From IMG/VR virus record IMGVR_UViG_3300044608_001438, positions 1 through 59,751 of that record: a stretch of 59,751 nt of DNA; one strand, 5' to 3'. Position 1 is the stretch's first letter. Every line of letters starts with the position of its first letter. The position numbers and the translations under genes are program-made. The notes under the pieces were generated by a model that worked only from the letters and a program-made list of their open reading frames with translations, was not told where the DNA came from and did not search any database. The DNA comes from a virus. Shown one piece after another: positions 1 through 6,587 of the stretch.

Positions 1-48
1 ACGAACAATCGAATCCACCGAAGTCCTACTTGCGGCTTTTTCTGACAT
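1..48 (-). CDS. 5' end of zinc-binding small protein (cut by window edge)
   Basis: Only the first 16 codons are present. They begin at an ATG preceded by an AAAGGA ribosome binding site and run off the window start. The same bases recur inside the complete gene at 56196-56486, so this is the second pass over that gene rather than a new one. Confidence 0.75.
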   Translation of the reverse strand, partial: MSEKAASRTSVDSIVR

Positions 49-99
49 GGATGCTTTTCCTTTACGGACTCGGTGATTCGTAGCGTTAAAAATTACAAA

Positions 100-330
100 T
101 CACCCAACACGAACTAGCCGCACCTTGCCGCCAGATGTCAAAAGATCGATCGAAAGCAACCCATGAACATCATCAAACGTGGCTGGGATGCATCTCTGCC
201 CCGATTCCGTCGTCAATTCCTTGCATCCTTCAACATGCCCGACCGTGCCATCAAGCCTTTTGTGATGAATCTCTTCGGTTGATTCATGCACCCTAACCCG
301 GATTCCCGTCTCTGCATGTTGAAAAATCAT
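100..330 (-). CDS. small conserved protein, version 1 copy
   Basis: A 76-residue protein of unknown function. The start at 330 is chosen because GGAGG lies five bases upstream of the ATG; open frame upstream of it lacks a comparable site. It is clearly homologous to the protein at 56538-56768 (same length, shared core RLDGTVGHVEG and the end KVRLVRVG), which occupies the same place in the other version of the cassette. No signal peptide, membrane segment or catalytic motif is visible. Confidence 0.75.
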   Translation of the reverse strand: MIFQHAETGIRVRVHESTEEIHHKRLDGTVGHVEGCKELTTESGQRCIPATFDDVHGLLSIDLLTSGGKVRLVRVG

Positions 331-518
331 GTCTGCCTCCATCGCCATCAAAACCAAAAACCAAAAGGATCGGGCAGGGTTCGACACCTGCTTGCGTTGC
401 CCGCCGGCCTCGCCATCTACTCGCGGGTGCTTGTCTCGTCAGGACAAATATGCGGACTCCCCGAGCGCCACCGCCATCACCCTGCGTGGTTCCCGCCACG
501 CCGCCGATCCAGTCTCCG

Positions 519-869
519 TCAAATGTTCTTGCTGTGTTTCTCGTTCTCTCCATGCTTTCCAAAAGCCATCGGGTAGTAATGGAAAGAACCGTTGCCGTCG
601 TCCTCGATTGCTCCCATCACGCAATCGGCCCAGTAAACCTCTAGCTTTCCCTCAAGCCCAATGTCGTGATGGCCTGTGTTTTGAGGCCAACTGTGCAGGA
701 ACTCAAGCAGATCCGCGACGGCTTTGCACTCAACTTCGTTGTGCTGAAAACGAGCGTTAGCACACGCATCGTTGAATCGCTCCTCCCATCCGTCCTGCAA
801 CTTCTTGACGCAATCTAGGCACCACCCGGTATCGCTGTGGTCGCAGTTCTGCAAGTGTGGCATTGTCAT
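519..869 (-). CDS. hypothetical protein with Cys/His cluster
   Basis: A protein of about 116 residues, not recognised. The N-terminus carries closely spaced Cys and His residues (HLQNCDHSD then CLDCVKK), which may bind zinc. Its ATG overlaps the stop codon of the gene at 866-940 (ATGA), so translation is probably coupled. The version 2 cassette has no counterpart here. Confidence 0.6.
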   Translation of the reverse strand: MTMPHLQNCDHSDTGWCLDCVKKLQDGWEERFNDACANARFQHNEVECKAVADLLEFLHSWPQNTGHHDIGLEGKLEVYWADCVMGAIEDDGNGSFHYYPMAFGKHGENEKHSKNI

Positions 870-940
870 TGTTTGTGGCCCTCGCTCTTTTGATACCAAA
901 AACCGACTCCGAATCCGATCCAGTATCCGTCAATCGCCAT
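866..940 (-). CDS. very small hydrophobic ORF (24 aa)
   Basis: A 24-codon frame rich in Gly, Trp and Phe (GYWIGFGVGFW core). Both ends overlap neighbouring genes: its ATG overlaps the stop of 930-1025 and its stop overlaps the ATG at 869. This chained arrangement is the main evidence that it is translated. Confidence 0.45.
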   Translation of the reverse strand: MAIDGYWIGFGVGFWYQKSEGHKQ

Positions 941-1025
941 ACCTCTTTTCAAACAACACACCAAGAAGAAAGCCGACCCAATACGCCGTCACAACCAGTC
1001 CAGCTAAACTTGCGATGTCCAACAT
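930..1025 (-). CDS. small single-pass membrane protein (31 aa)
   Basis: A 31-codon frame with one hydrophobic segment (LAGLVVTAYWVGFLLGVLF) followed by charged FEKRYGD. It starts at TGATG, sharing the A with the stop of the upstream gene, and is preceded by GGAGGGTGAG. Function unknown; an inner-membrane location is likely. Confidence 0.55.
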   Translation of the reverse strand: MLDIASLAGLVVTAYWVGFLLGVLFEKRYGD

Positions 1026-1201
1026 CACTCACCCTCCACGGCTGGCGGCTGGGGCAACTTGTTGCAAGCAACAGGCTCTTTTAGTCGCTCTAAAAAATCA
1101 ATCAACGGCTGAAAACTGAGGCCATCCTGCATTTCTGCGATCCATTGATTCCATTCCGATTGGCCATCATCAAGGCCAACTGCTTCCCTCGTCGCGTCCA
1201 T
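1025..1201 (-). CDS. small hypothetical protein with PPAVEGE tail
   Basis: A 58-residue frame between two TGATG junctions. It begins MDATREA and ends QPPAVEGE. The protein at 57628-57885 in the other cassette also begins MDATR and ends QPPAVEGE, but its middle is unrelated, so the two junctions appear conserved while the body was exchanged. Function unknown. Confidence 0.6.
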   Translation of the reverse strand: MDATREAVGLDDGQSEWNQWIAEMQDGLSFQPLIDFLERLKEPVACNKLPQPPAVEGE

Positions 1202-1581
1202 CACTCACCCCCTTCTGTTGCTGGCGGCTTGGGGATCGGCTCAACCAATTTGATTTTTGTGTACCCAATCCGATCCGCCCATTTCGTTTGCCCAACCATA
1301 ACGCATGACGAACTACCCCAAATCTCCGTCCCAATTAGCCCCGCCAATACGTTAGGGTCGACCGTTGGCGGATTTAAGATCGTCAGCACTCTTTGACCGG
1401 CAACGCATCCTGGCTCTCTAGGCTCTAGCTTGAGTCGCACCGCTGGATTGTCTTTTGTCGCACCGTGGCACGTAGGGCAGTCGTCCCACGAATTCGCCTG
1501 ATCCTTTCCAGTCATGTTGCACGTTCCGCAATGACTTGGAGCGACCACAGTCACGGCTGCGATTCTTGCGTCAATCGCCAT
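1201..1581 (-). CDS. zinc-ribbon-like hypothetical protein
   Basis: A 126-residue protein with a four-cysteine cluster near residues 18-40 (CGTC, then CPTCHG) like a DnaJ-type or ribbon zinc site. The C-terminus PPATEGGE is created by the shared junction sequence that also supplies the ribosome binding site of the next gene. The ATG at 1581 is preferred to a GTG just upstream because it forms the TGATG overlap. Function unknown. Confidence 0.65.
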   Translation of the reverse strand: MAIDARIAAVTVVAPSHCGTCNMTGKDQANSWDDCPTCHGATKDNPAVRLKLEPREPGCVAGQRVLTILNPPTVDPNVLAGLIGTEIWGSSSCVMVGQTKWADRIGYTKIKLVEPIPKPPATEGGE

Positions 1582-1982
1582 CACTCACCCACCATCGAAA
1601 AGTTCGGTTTACAGTGTTGCCTCAGCCAGATCGCTTGGCGTTCCCTCGCCGCATCCCACGCCGCAGCCCGTGCCGCAGACCACGCAGCCCGCGCCGCATC
1701 CCGCGCCGCTGATCGCGCACAATCCCACGCCTCATCCCGTGCCGCAGACCACGCAGCCCGCGCCGCATCCCGCGCATCCCACGCCGCTGATCGCGCACAA
1801 CCCACGGAAAACAATCGCAGCGTTCGATCGTCCAGCACGCCCGGCCTAGTCGCCACCCAGACCAGCCACTCCGGGCGAGCAGTCGCCCACACGTCCGCCA
1901 TCGTCTTACAGTTCGCAACCGCCCAGTCGCGGTCATCGAGGCAAGCATGGTGCCGCTCGCAAAAGTCCTCAATCGAAATCAT
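1581..1982 (-). CDS. Ala/Arg/Trp-rich repeat protein, version 1 copy
   Basis: A 133-residue protein with two parts. The N-terminal 60 residues carry a conserved block (MADVWATARPEWLVWVATRP, then DDRTLRLF). The rest is a low-complexity stretch of Ala-Arg-Trp-Asp repeats (DAARAAWSAAR) encoded by tandem DNA repeats. The family recurs in phages; its function is not known to me. The other version of the cassette has the same N-terminal block in a frameshifted gene at 58168-58636. This copy lacks the DVAERF-type linker seen there and may carry an internal deletion. Confidence 0.7.
   Translation of the reverse strand: MISIEDFCERHHACLDDRDWAVANCKTMADVWATARPEWLVWVATRPGVLDDRTLRLFSVGCARSAAWDARDAARAAWSAARDEAWDCARSAARDAARAAWSAARAAAWDAARERQAIWLRQHCKPNFSMVGE
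1643..1805. repeat. tandem repeats inside the Ala-rich gene
   Basis: Units built on CCGCGCCGCATCCCGCG are repeated, and a longer unit starting GCCGCAGACCACGCAGCC appears twice (near 1671 and 1740). They encode the Ala-Arg repeats and could vary in number by slippage. Confidence 0.7.
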
Positions 1983-2071
1983 CACTCACCCCCCATCAAC
2001 TGAACCGCCAGAATCAGCACGAACACCGCAACGATGCCGACTAGATCGGCAAGGGATAGATCACTCGCCAT
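1982..2071 (-). CDS. 29-aa single-pass membrane protein, version 1 copy
   Basis: A 29-residue protein: a short MASDLSLADL head and a hydrophobic stretch (GIVAVFVLILAV). It is nearly identical to the gene at 58860-58949 in the other cassette, so the tiny frame is conserved. Its start overlaps the last codons of the upstream methyltransferase by 11 bases (GATGGCGAGTGA), and its stop overlaps the next start. Function unknown; it could be a small inner-membrane peptide. Confidence 0.7.
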   Translation of the reverse strand: MASDLSLADLVGIVAVFVLILAVQLMGGE

Positions 2072-2072
2072 C
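2054..2072. repeat. 19-bp direct repeat, left flank of methyltransferase
   Basis: GGATAGATCACTCGCCATC here is identical to 2871-2889 on the other side of the methyltransferase gene. Because of this, both the methyltransferase and the small membrane gene begin MASDLS. The pair looks like the joint of a cassette insertion by short homology (inference). Confidence 0.7.
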
Positions 2073-2888
2073 TAAAATATCTTTCGTCATTCTTGCCACA
2101 ACCTCAGCCACCTGTGGAACGATCGCATTGCCTAAGCATCTAAGTCGGTCCACCCTTCTGGGAATCCCATAAGCCACTCGACCCATTGCGGGTTCAATTG
2201 CCCAATGGACTGCTCCTCTTGTACGACAAACCCTTTCAAGTTGCCTTTTTGGTGATCGTGCATAGCCGACCTGCTCCCCGCTGGCCCGCTCCCCTTGGAG
2301 TCGGATGCCCGCGGTGTCGGCCACATCTTCACCGCACCAGGCAAACCATTTCGCAGGTTCGTCGGGTCTATCTCGCCCCGCTTCTCTGCGTCGTTCGCCC
2401 GAGGAGTGGGCCACGATCCATACCCTGTCCCGCCTGTGAGGGGCACCAACGGAGGAAGCTGGAATACAATGCCATTCCGCATCGTACCCGACCTCGGCCA
2501 GCGTCCCGAGAACTCTATCCAGCCCCCTGTTAAGCAACGCTGCCACGTTCTCCAACACAACCGCTCTGGGTCGCAATTCTCGAACCAAGCGAACGGCCTC
2601 GAAAAACAATCCGCTCCGCTCTCCATCCAATCCTGCCCCTCGTCCGGCGAAGGAAATATCTTGGCACGGAAAGCCTCCGATGATGCAATCGACTCGCTCA
2701 AGGTTGCTTGCATTGCACTCTCGGATGTCTCTTTGACGGTGGACTTTTGGCCAATGCTTTTCGAGGATCTTCGTTGCATAATCATCGATCTCCACTTGCC
2801 AACGGCAAACAAAACCAGCGCGTTCAAAACCGAGATCAAACCCACCGATGCCAGCAAATAGACTGCCAAAGGATAGATCACTCGCCAT
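2061..2888 (-). CDS. dcm: DNA (cytosine-5-)-methyltransferase
   Basis: A 275-residue C5-cytosine methyltransferase that would transfer a methyl group from SAM to cytosine in DNA. Motif I is seen at residues 9-21 (SLFAGIGGFDLGF), the catalytic motif IV with Cys75 (GGFPCQDIS), motif VI ENV at 113-115, motif VIII near 151-158 (HRRDRVWI) and a C-terminal GNAIVPQV. The target-recognition part is short, so this is a minimal enzyme. It directly follows a promoter module and a 5' hairpin. It is absent from the other version of the cassette, so it is accessory. Likely roles are protection from host restriction or modification of regulatory sites. The same DNA is open in a second frame with MTase-associated motifs (see 2132-2650). 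Confidence 0.93.
   Translation of the reverse strand: MASDLSFGSLFAGIGGFDLGFERAGFVCRWQVEIDDYATKILEKHWPKVHRQRDIRECNASNLERVDCIIGGFPCQDISFAGRGAGLDGERSGLFFEAVRLVRELRPRAVVLENVAALLNRGLDRVLGTLAEVGYDAEWHCIPASSVGAPHRRDRVWIVAHSSGERRREAGRDRPDEPAKWFAWCGEDVADTAGIRLQGERASGEQVGYARSPKRQLERVCRTRGAVHWAIEPAMGRVAYGIPRRVDRLRCLGNAIVPQVAEVVARMTKDILDGE
2132..2650 (-). other. overlapping frame resembling the C-terminal region of larger Dcm proteins
   Basis: This frame, different from that of the methyltransferase on the same strand, is open from 2950 to 2132. From about 2650 it reads through motifs I recognise from the C-terminal region of long phage Dcm-type proteins, in order: WRTWQRCL, GRWPRSGTMRNG, SWPTPRAND, MWPTPRASD and LNPQWVEWLMGFPEGW. 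The DNA for motifs IV to X of the methyltransferase is thus also the DNA for these blocks. No strong separate ribosome binding site was found, so translation is uncertain. It may be true overprinting, or it may show that the C-terminal region of the long family arose from a frameshifted copy of the catalytic core. Confidence 0.55.
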
Positions 2889-2889
2889 C
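2871..2889. repeat. 19-bp direct repeat, right flank of methyltransferase
   Basis: Identical partner of 2054-2072, spanning the start codon of the methyltransferase. Confidence 0.7.
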
Positions 2890-3037
2890 GTCGCGTCTCC
2901 TGTTCCTCGTTCGTTCGAGTTCCTTTGTCGCGGTCACCTTGCCGCGTCATGCCCTAATTATATACCCTACATCGGCCAGGACAACCCCAGCCGTTCAGTT
3001 TTTCGGAAAAATTCCGGAAAAATTCCGGCCCAGTTTT
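2890..3037 (-). promoter_or_regulatory. promoter module 1 (drives the methyltransferase)
   Basis: Read on the minus strand: two tandem GGAATTTTTCC elements, then -35 TTGTCC (2979-2984), a 16-bp spacer containing GGCCGAT, and -10 TATAAT (2957-2962). These are followed by GACGCGGCA and a hairpin CTCGAACGAACGAG (2906-2919) just before the ribosome binding site. The arrangement fits a sigma-70 promoter. Four further near-copies occur at 8403, 13830, 21225 and 59483. Confidence 0.75.
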
Positions 3038-3050
3038 CCCTGGGTTTCCA

Positions 3051-3070
3051 AAGGTCTCACGCGAGACCTT
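3051..3070. promoter_or_regulatory. dispersed palindrome site 1
   Basis: AAGGTCTCACGCGAGACCTT. It overlaps the last codons and stop of terL. Confidence 0.8.
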
Positions 3071-4478
3071 GCCACGGATCGCTCCATTCCGGCCCCTGGT
3101 CGGCCACCGCTCCAGCCGCCTCGGTCAGCACCCGGATCGCCATCTCCAGCGCGTCCGGCCCGTCGTCGTGCTTGCCCCCCGGGAACTCGCGGAGTTGACG
3201 CACCAGCAGCTCGTTCGACGCGGTCCTCCGGAAGACGATCTCCCGTCGCTCCAGCCACGTCCCCAGCCGCTCGATCCGTAGCACCTTGTTCGTGCTGTTC
3301 TGCAGTAGGATCGGATCCGGTGCGATGTACCCGATCGCCTCAGTCGCATCGCACCAGTCACGCGCCAGCAGCTCCTGGAATGCGTTCCCCTCGATCGCCA
3401 CGAGTGCGGGCAGACGGTCCGCGCAGAACCGCGCAACGGTTCGCATCATCGCAGGCACCGGCTCGCGATCGATCTTCGAATCCACCCACAGCTTGCCCCC
3501 GGAGTATCCCACAAAAACACACCCGTAATAGTCGCCCCTCTTGGCGTCGCGTCCCTTTGATGGATCGAGAGCCACGGACGATAGATGGAACCGTTCCGGC
3601 CAATCATCCGTCCAGATGTTCGCGAAGTAGTGCGCCGGAAACTCCGCCGCCTCGCTGTCGCCTGGTCGCCCCTGGTACAGACTATTCCACCATCGCGCCG
3701 GTAGCGTCCGCTTGAGCTTGGCGAGCTTCTCGAACGGCCATCGCTCCGGCCACAATGCCTCCCCGATATCTCGCTGCAGTGGATCGATCTTCTGGTCTTC
3801 GCAGAGACCCTGGAGCGTCACGCATCGGATGGAGAAGCCCAGGTCGGCACGGCGCGCGAGCAGTCGCCCGATCAGGTCGTCCTCGTGCCACTGCGTCGAA
3901 AGAATCACGACCTTGCCAGTCGGACTCAACCGCGTCGATACTGTCGAGGTGAACCAGTTCCAGACGTCGTCCCGGTCCCGTTCGCTCGACGCTTGCTTCG
4001 GTCCTCGAACGTAGTCGTCGATCAAGAACAGGTCGGCACCGTACCCGACGATCGACCCACCAACACCCGCCGCAATCATCCCGCCAGCCTTGCCGTCGAT
4101 GTTCCAGTTGTTCGCTGAGGAGTGCGCCGCGTCGACCCCCTTGAGACCAACGAGGGGCCCGAGCTCGTGGACCTTGTCGCGGACCCATCTGGAATGATCC
4201 CTAGCAAGTCCCGCCGTGTGAGTCGCTCCGATCACTCGCTTGTGCGGGTTCCGCAGCAGGAACCACGCTGGAGCCCACTTGCCAAGGAACTCCGATTTCC
4301 CGTGCCTCGGAGGAGCCTTGACGATCAAAACTTCGCGATCGCTTTTCAGATGCGCTCGGAACTCATGGTCGATCACGTCCAAATGGCGCGCTCGCTGCCA
4401 GTCGCCCATCGAGTAGGTGACCGCAAGGTTCGCCGGACTCAGTAGCGCCAGCGCTCGCTGGTCATTCGGCGTAGTCAT
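3057..4478 (-). CDS. terL: terminase large subunit
   Basis: A 473-residue packaging motor that translocates and cuts DNA at the portal. The ATPase has a Walker A-like APPRHGKS (residues 55-62) and Walker B LFLIDD (about 151-155). The nuclease half begins near VALDPSKG and ends with GGKHDDGPDALEMA, the usual C-terminal acidic block of large terminases. The start MTTPNDQ overlaps the small subunit by 17 bases; an upstream open extension lies inside terS and is rejected. The stop codon lies inside a dispersed palindrome. A 3' fragment reappears at the window end (59650-59751). Confidence 0.95.
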   Translation of the reverse strand: MTTPNDQRALALLSPANLAVTYSMGDWQRARHLDVIDHEFRAHLKSDREVLIVKAPPRHGKSEFLGKWAPAWFLLRNPHKRVIGATHTAGLARDHSRWVRDKVHELGPLVGLKGVDAAHSSANNWNIDGKAGGMIAAGVGGSIVGYGADLFLIDDYVRGPKQASSERDRDDVWNWFTSTVSTRLSPTGKVVILSTQWHEDDLIGRLLARRADLGFSIRCVTLQGLCEDQKIDPLQRDIGEALWPERWPFEKLAKLKRTLPARWWNSLYQGRPGDSEAAEFPAHYFANIWTDDWPERFHLSSVALDPSKGRDAKRGDYYGCVFVGYSGGKLWVDSKIDREPVPAMMRTVARFCADRLPALVAIEGNAFQELLARDWCDATEAIGYIAPDPILLQNSTNKVLRIERLGTWLERREIVFRRTASNELLVRQLREFPGGKHDDGPDALEMAIRVLTEAAGAVADQGPEWSDPWQGLA

Positions 4479-4956
4479 CCGGCGCCCCCGGATCAGGCCT
4501 GAACTCTCGCGCGTCGAGCAATCGATCCAATCGCGGATCCGCCTCGACCGTCTTGAGGAAGTCGTTGACATTGACGGCGTAGGTGTTCTGCTGGATGTTC
4601 ACGGTCACTTGGTCCGGCAATTGTGCTACGTTGTTGGCGTGGTCCATCGCTACCAGGATCTTCTGAGCCGCAAGCCGGTACCGGATGTCCTTCGTCGGAT
4701 CCAATGCGATCATCCCTGCATCGTAGACCATCCGCTCACGGAGACCCTTGGGGACCGGCCAGCGCTGATTGACCGCGCGAAGTTCTAGCCGCTGATCCTT
4801 GATCCTTGCGAGCTTCGCCAGCATCGCTGGATTACCTGCATCCGCTGCGGCTTTCGACTTGGCCACCACGTCCGGCGCGAACTCCGGCCACCATGGGGAA
4901 GGCTCCATTCCCTCTTCGATCTTTGGTAGTGGCTGTTTCTTCTTGCGTGGCATCAT
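4462..4956 (-). CDS. terS: terminase small subunit
   Basis: A 164-residue protein directly before and overlapping terL. It is called by position, basic N-terminus (MMPRKKKQPLP), helical make-up and size, which fit a DNA-recognition small terminase. Its ATG shares TAATG with the stop of the preceding short gene, so it is probably translationally coupled. No single diagnostic motif was seen. Confidence 0.75.
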   Translation of the reverse strand: MMPRKKKQPLPKIEEGMEPSPWWPEFAPDVVAKSKAAADAGNPAMLAKLARIKDQRLELRAVNQRWPVPKGLRERMVYDAGMIALDPTKDIRYRLAAQKILVAMDHANNVAQLPDQVTVNIQQNTYAVNVNDFLKTVEADPRLDRLLDAREFRPDPGAPDDYAE

Positions 4957-5123
4957 TAAAGCGTCCGGGTCGGATTCGCACCGCCTTCTTCCGGCTGGAT
5001 GCCGGACGTGTCACTATCAACACTTCGAACGCGCTTTGGGTATGGCTTGCGTAGTGGCTCGATCTTGCGACGCATTTCATCATCGAGTGGCATGAGGTAT
5101 CGATGCTTGCCGACTACTGACAC
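4956..5123 (-). CDS. short ORF coupled to terS
   Basis: A frame of about 55 codons ending at the TAATG shared with terS. The sequence looks protein-like (KHRYLMPLDDEMRRK, then PLRKPYPKR). The start is uncertain: GTG at 5123 has GGAG three bases upstream, and an ATG lies at 5097. A GGTGCGAATCC stretch that resembles a tRNA T-arm is simply its coding sequence. Function unknown. Confidence 0.5.
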   Translation of the reverse strand: MSVVGKHRYLMPLDDEMRRKIEPLRKPYPKRVRSVDSDTSGIQPEEGGANPTRTL

Positions 5124-5173
5124 TTTCTCCGCACCAACTGGTACGGCCTTTCGCGCACCAGTCCATCCTCAGT

Positions 5174-5698
5174 TTAGGGCGTGAACTCATGGCCACACTC
5201 CGGACAGGAGATTTTCGACTTTTCATCCAGCCGACTTTGATCGTCCTCCGTCGCTGGCTGGAAATCAGGCGACACGATCCCCAAATCCTGAGCCCATTCG
5301 GTCAGCATGTCGGCAATCGCCTGCTCCCCGGTATGGACATCCCGCATCAGCGTTTCGAATGCGTCATCGTCGACGGTCGCCAACTCGCTGGACTTGTCCA
5401 GGATCAGCAAAGCTAGCTTCTCTTGCGCCTCGGATAGTTCGACGTACTCAACGTCGACCAAGGTTTCCTCTCCGTGCTGCAGGGCTTGCATGATCCGTTC
5501 GTGGCCATCTACCACGTAGCCGGTAGTCTTGTTGACTAGCACGGACTTCAAGAACCCCAATTCCCGGATCGAACCTTCCACCACGTCGCGCTGCTGCTGC
5601 GGATGCCTGCGGTGGTTGAACGGATTCGCCAGCAGTTGTCCGGCAGGCACCCGATCATGGCCGACGATCTTCGATTTCCATTCCCACTTTTTCGCCAT
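5174..5698 (-). CDS. ParB/sulfiredoxin-type N-terminal domain protein
   Basis: A 174-residue protein. Residues 10-80 fit the ParB N-terminal (ParB/Srx) fold: a PAGQLLANPFNHRRH segment, then GFLKSVLVN and the signature VDGHER. A helical middle is followed by a C-terminal CPECGHEF half zinc knuckle. Such single-domain ParB-like proteins often sit beside phage terminases and can act as nucleases or DNA-binding proteins; they are not proven partition proteins. A dispersed palindrome lies immediately upstream (5705-5724), so the gene may be controlled by it. Confidence 0.8.
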   Translation of the reverse strand: MAKKWEWKSKIVGHDRVPAGQLLANPFNHRRHPQQQRDVVEGSIRELGFLKSVLVNKTTGYVVDGHERIMQALQHGEETLVDVEYVELSEAQEKLALLILDKSSELATVDDDAFETLMRDVHTGEQAIADMLTEWAQDLGIVSPDFQPATEDDQSRLDEKSKISCPECGHEFTP

Positions 5699-5704
5699 AG
5701 CTCA

Positions 5705-5724
5705 AAGGTCTCTCGCGTGACCTT
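5705..5724. promoter_or_regulatory. dispersed palindrome site 2
   Basis: AAGGTCTCTCGCGTGACCTT, between the ParB-like gene and the end of its upstream neighbour. Confidence 0.8.
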
Positions 5725-5918
5725 CACTCCTCATCGTACATCTCATCGGCAACGATTGCCGAAACGATCCACCACAGGACCACCCAGACGGCCGCGAACA
5801 GCGCCGCACCGATCCGGGTTGTCCACGTTCCATCATAGGTCGCCGCGATCGCCAATGGAATCACCGCCAGCAACGCCGTCGAACAAAACGACTTCCACTG
5901 ACACTCAACCCAACGCAT
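5724..5918 (-). CDS. small two-pass membrane protein
   Basis: About 64 residues with two hydrophobic segments (ALLAVIPLAIAA and ALFAAVWVVLWWIVSAIVA) joined by a short turn, and an acidic end (DEMYDEE). Size and topology would fit a holin, but no endolysin lies next to it and other small membrane proteins occur in the window, so the function is open. Its start overlaps the end of the upstream gene. Confidence 0.6.
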   Translation of the reverse strand: MRWVECQWKSFCSTALLAVIPLAIAATYDGTWTTRIGAALFAAVWVVLWWIVSAIVADEMYDEE

Positions 5919-6123
5919 CATGCCTCCGGCTGTTTCGCTTTGGTCGCTCGGACTTTCGCGACCGGATCCGCTCCCGATCGACCATCTCGGCCATTCGATA
6001 GTCTAGCGCGTCATCCGAATGAAACACGCTGTACCCGCTCCGTGCCCGCTGGCGCATTACCTCGATCTTACCGGCGCTCCCCGGCAAGTGCTCGGTCGCT
6101 GGTAACAAATCGCCGTACCTCAT
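5905..6123 (-). CDS. small conserved phage protein, KIEVMxxR...FH motif
   Basis: A 72-residue basic protein with the pattern GKIEVMRQRARSGYSVFH followed by DDALDY. A second protein at 41207-41485 has a similar EKIRVMAWRFENG...FHERDAG pattern, so the phage may carry two members of one small family. The start at 6123 forms an ATGA-type overlap with the GNAT gene. Function unknown. Confidence 0.65.
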   Translation of the reverse strand: MRYGDLLPATEHLPGSAGKIEVMRQRARSGYSVFHSDDALDYRMAEMVDRERIRSRKSERPKRNSRRHDALG

Positions 6124-6587
6124 AGCCACCTCAACCAAAGATCCGCCTGTCGTCCGTCCTGCGAAATCATCGGGTTAGGGCTCCGCTCCATGCCCCAATG
6201 CTCGCAGATTTTAGCCGCATCCGAGTACCTGAAACAAGGGACCGTCACATGAGAAAGCCGATTGAGCTTCCCCAAATGCTCGGCCCAGGCCATTAGCATC
6301 GTCCCGACTCCCAGGCCCCGGAACGCCGGATCTACCACCATCGCCGACACCCAAACCCGCGAGCGGTCATAGACCACGCTGGCGCACCCCAGGATCTCAC
6401 CATCGAGTTCGGCCACCCAGTGCACCCGCTGCGACCCAGGACAGCCCGCGTAACGTCGCGAGTCGTCCTCATGCGGTTGATCCTCCGGGTAGCCTTCGAT
6501 GAGCGCCGTTGCCCGTGCAAAGTCCTCCGGAGTCGACGCCTCCCGGATCACGAGGTCGTCCGCTATCCGATCATCCAGAGTACCCAT
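6120..6587 (-). CDS. GNAT-family N-acetyltransferase
   Basis: A 155-residue protein with GNAT layout: strands around HWVAELDGEILGCASVVY, then VSAMVVDPAFRGLGVGTMLM, where RGLGVG matches the acetyl-CoA pyrophosphate-binding motif A, and a C-terminal part with YSDAAKICEHWGM. It would acetylate an amine substrate; the target is unknown. Near-terminase phage GNATs are common. The start at 6587 is supported by GGGGGA seven bases upstream. Confidence 0.85.
   Translation of the reverse strand: MGTLDDRIADDLVIREASTPEDFARATALIEGYPEDQPHEDDSRRYAGCPGSQRVHWVAELDGEILGCASVVYDRSRVWVSAMVVDPAFRGLGVGTMLMAWAEHLGKLNRLSHVTVPCFRYSDAAKICEHWGMERSPNPMISQDGRQADLWLRWL

Noticed and set aside
387-518. Hammerhead-like CTGACGAG core and a GTTCGA segment
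   Set aside because: The second conserved GAAA element of a hammerhead is missing, and no acceptor stem for a tRNA is present.
2708-3715. Plus-strand open frame of 335 codons
   Set aside because: It crosses the promoter module, the palindrome and the 3' end of terL and has low-complexity Pro/Ser/Arg composition. No family resemblance.
4962-5045. tRNA- or riboswitch-like GGTGCGAATCC segment
   Set aside because: No cloverleaf forms around it, and it is the coding sequence of the short ORF that ends in TAATG at terS.
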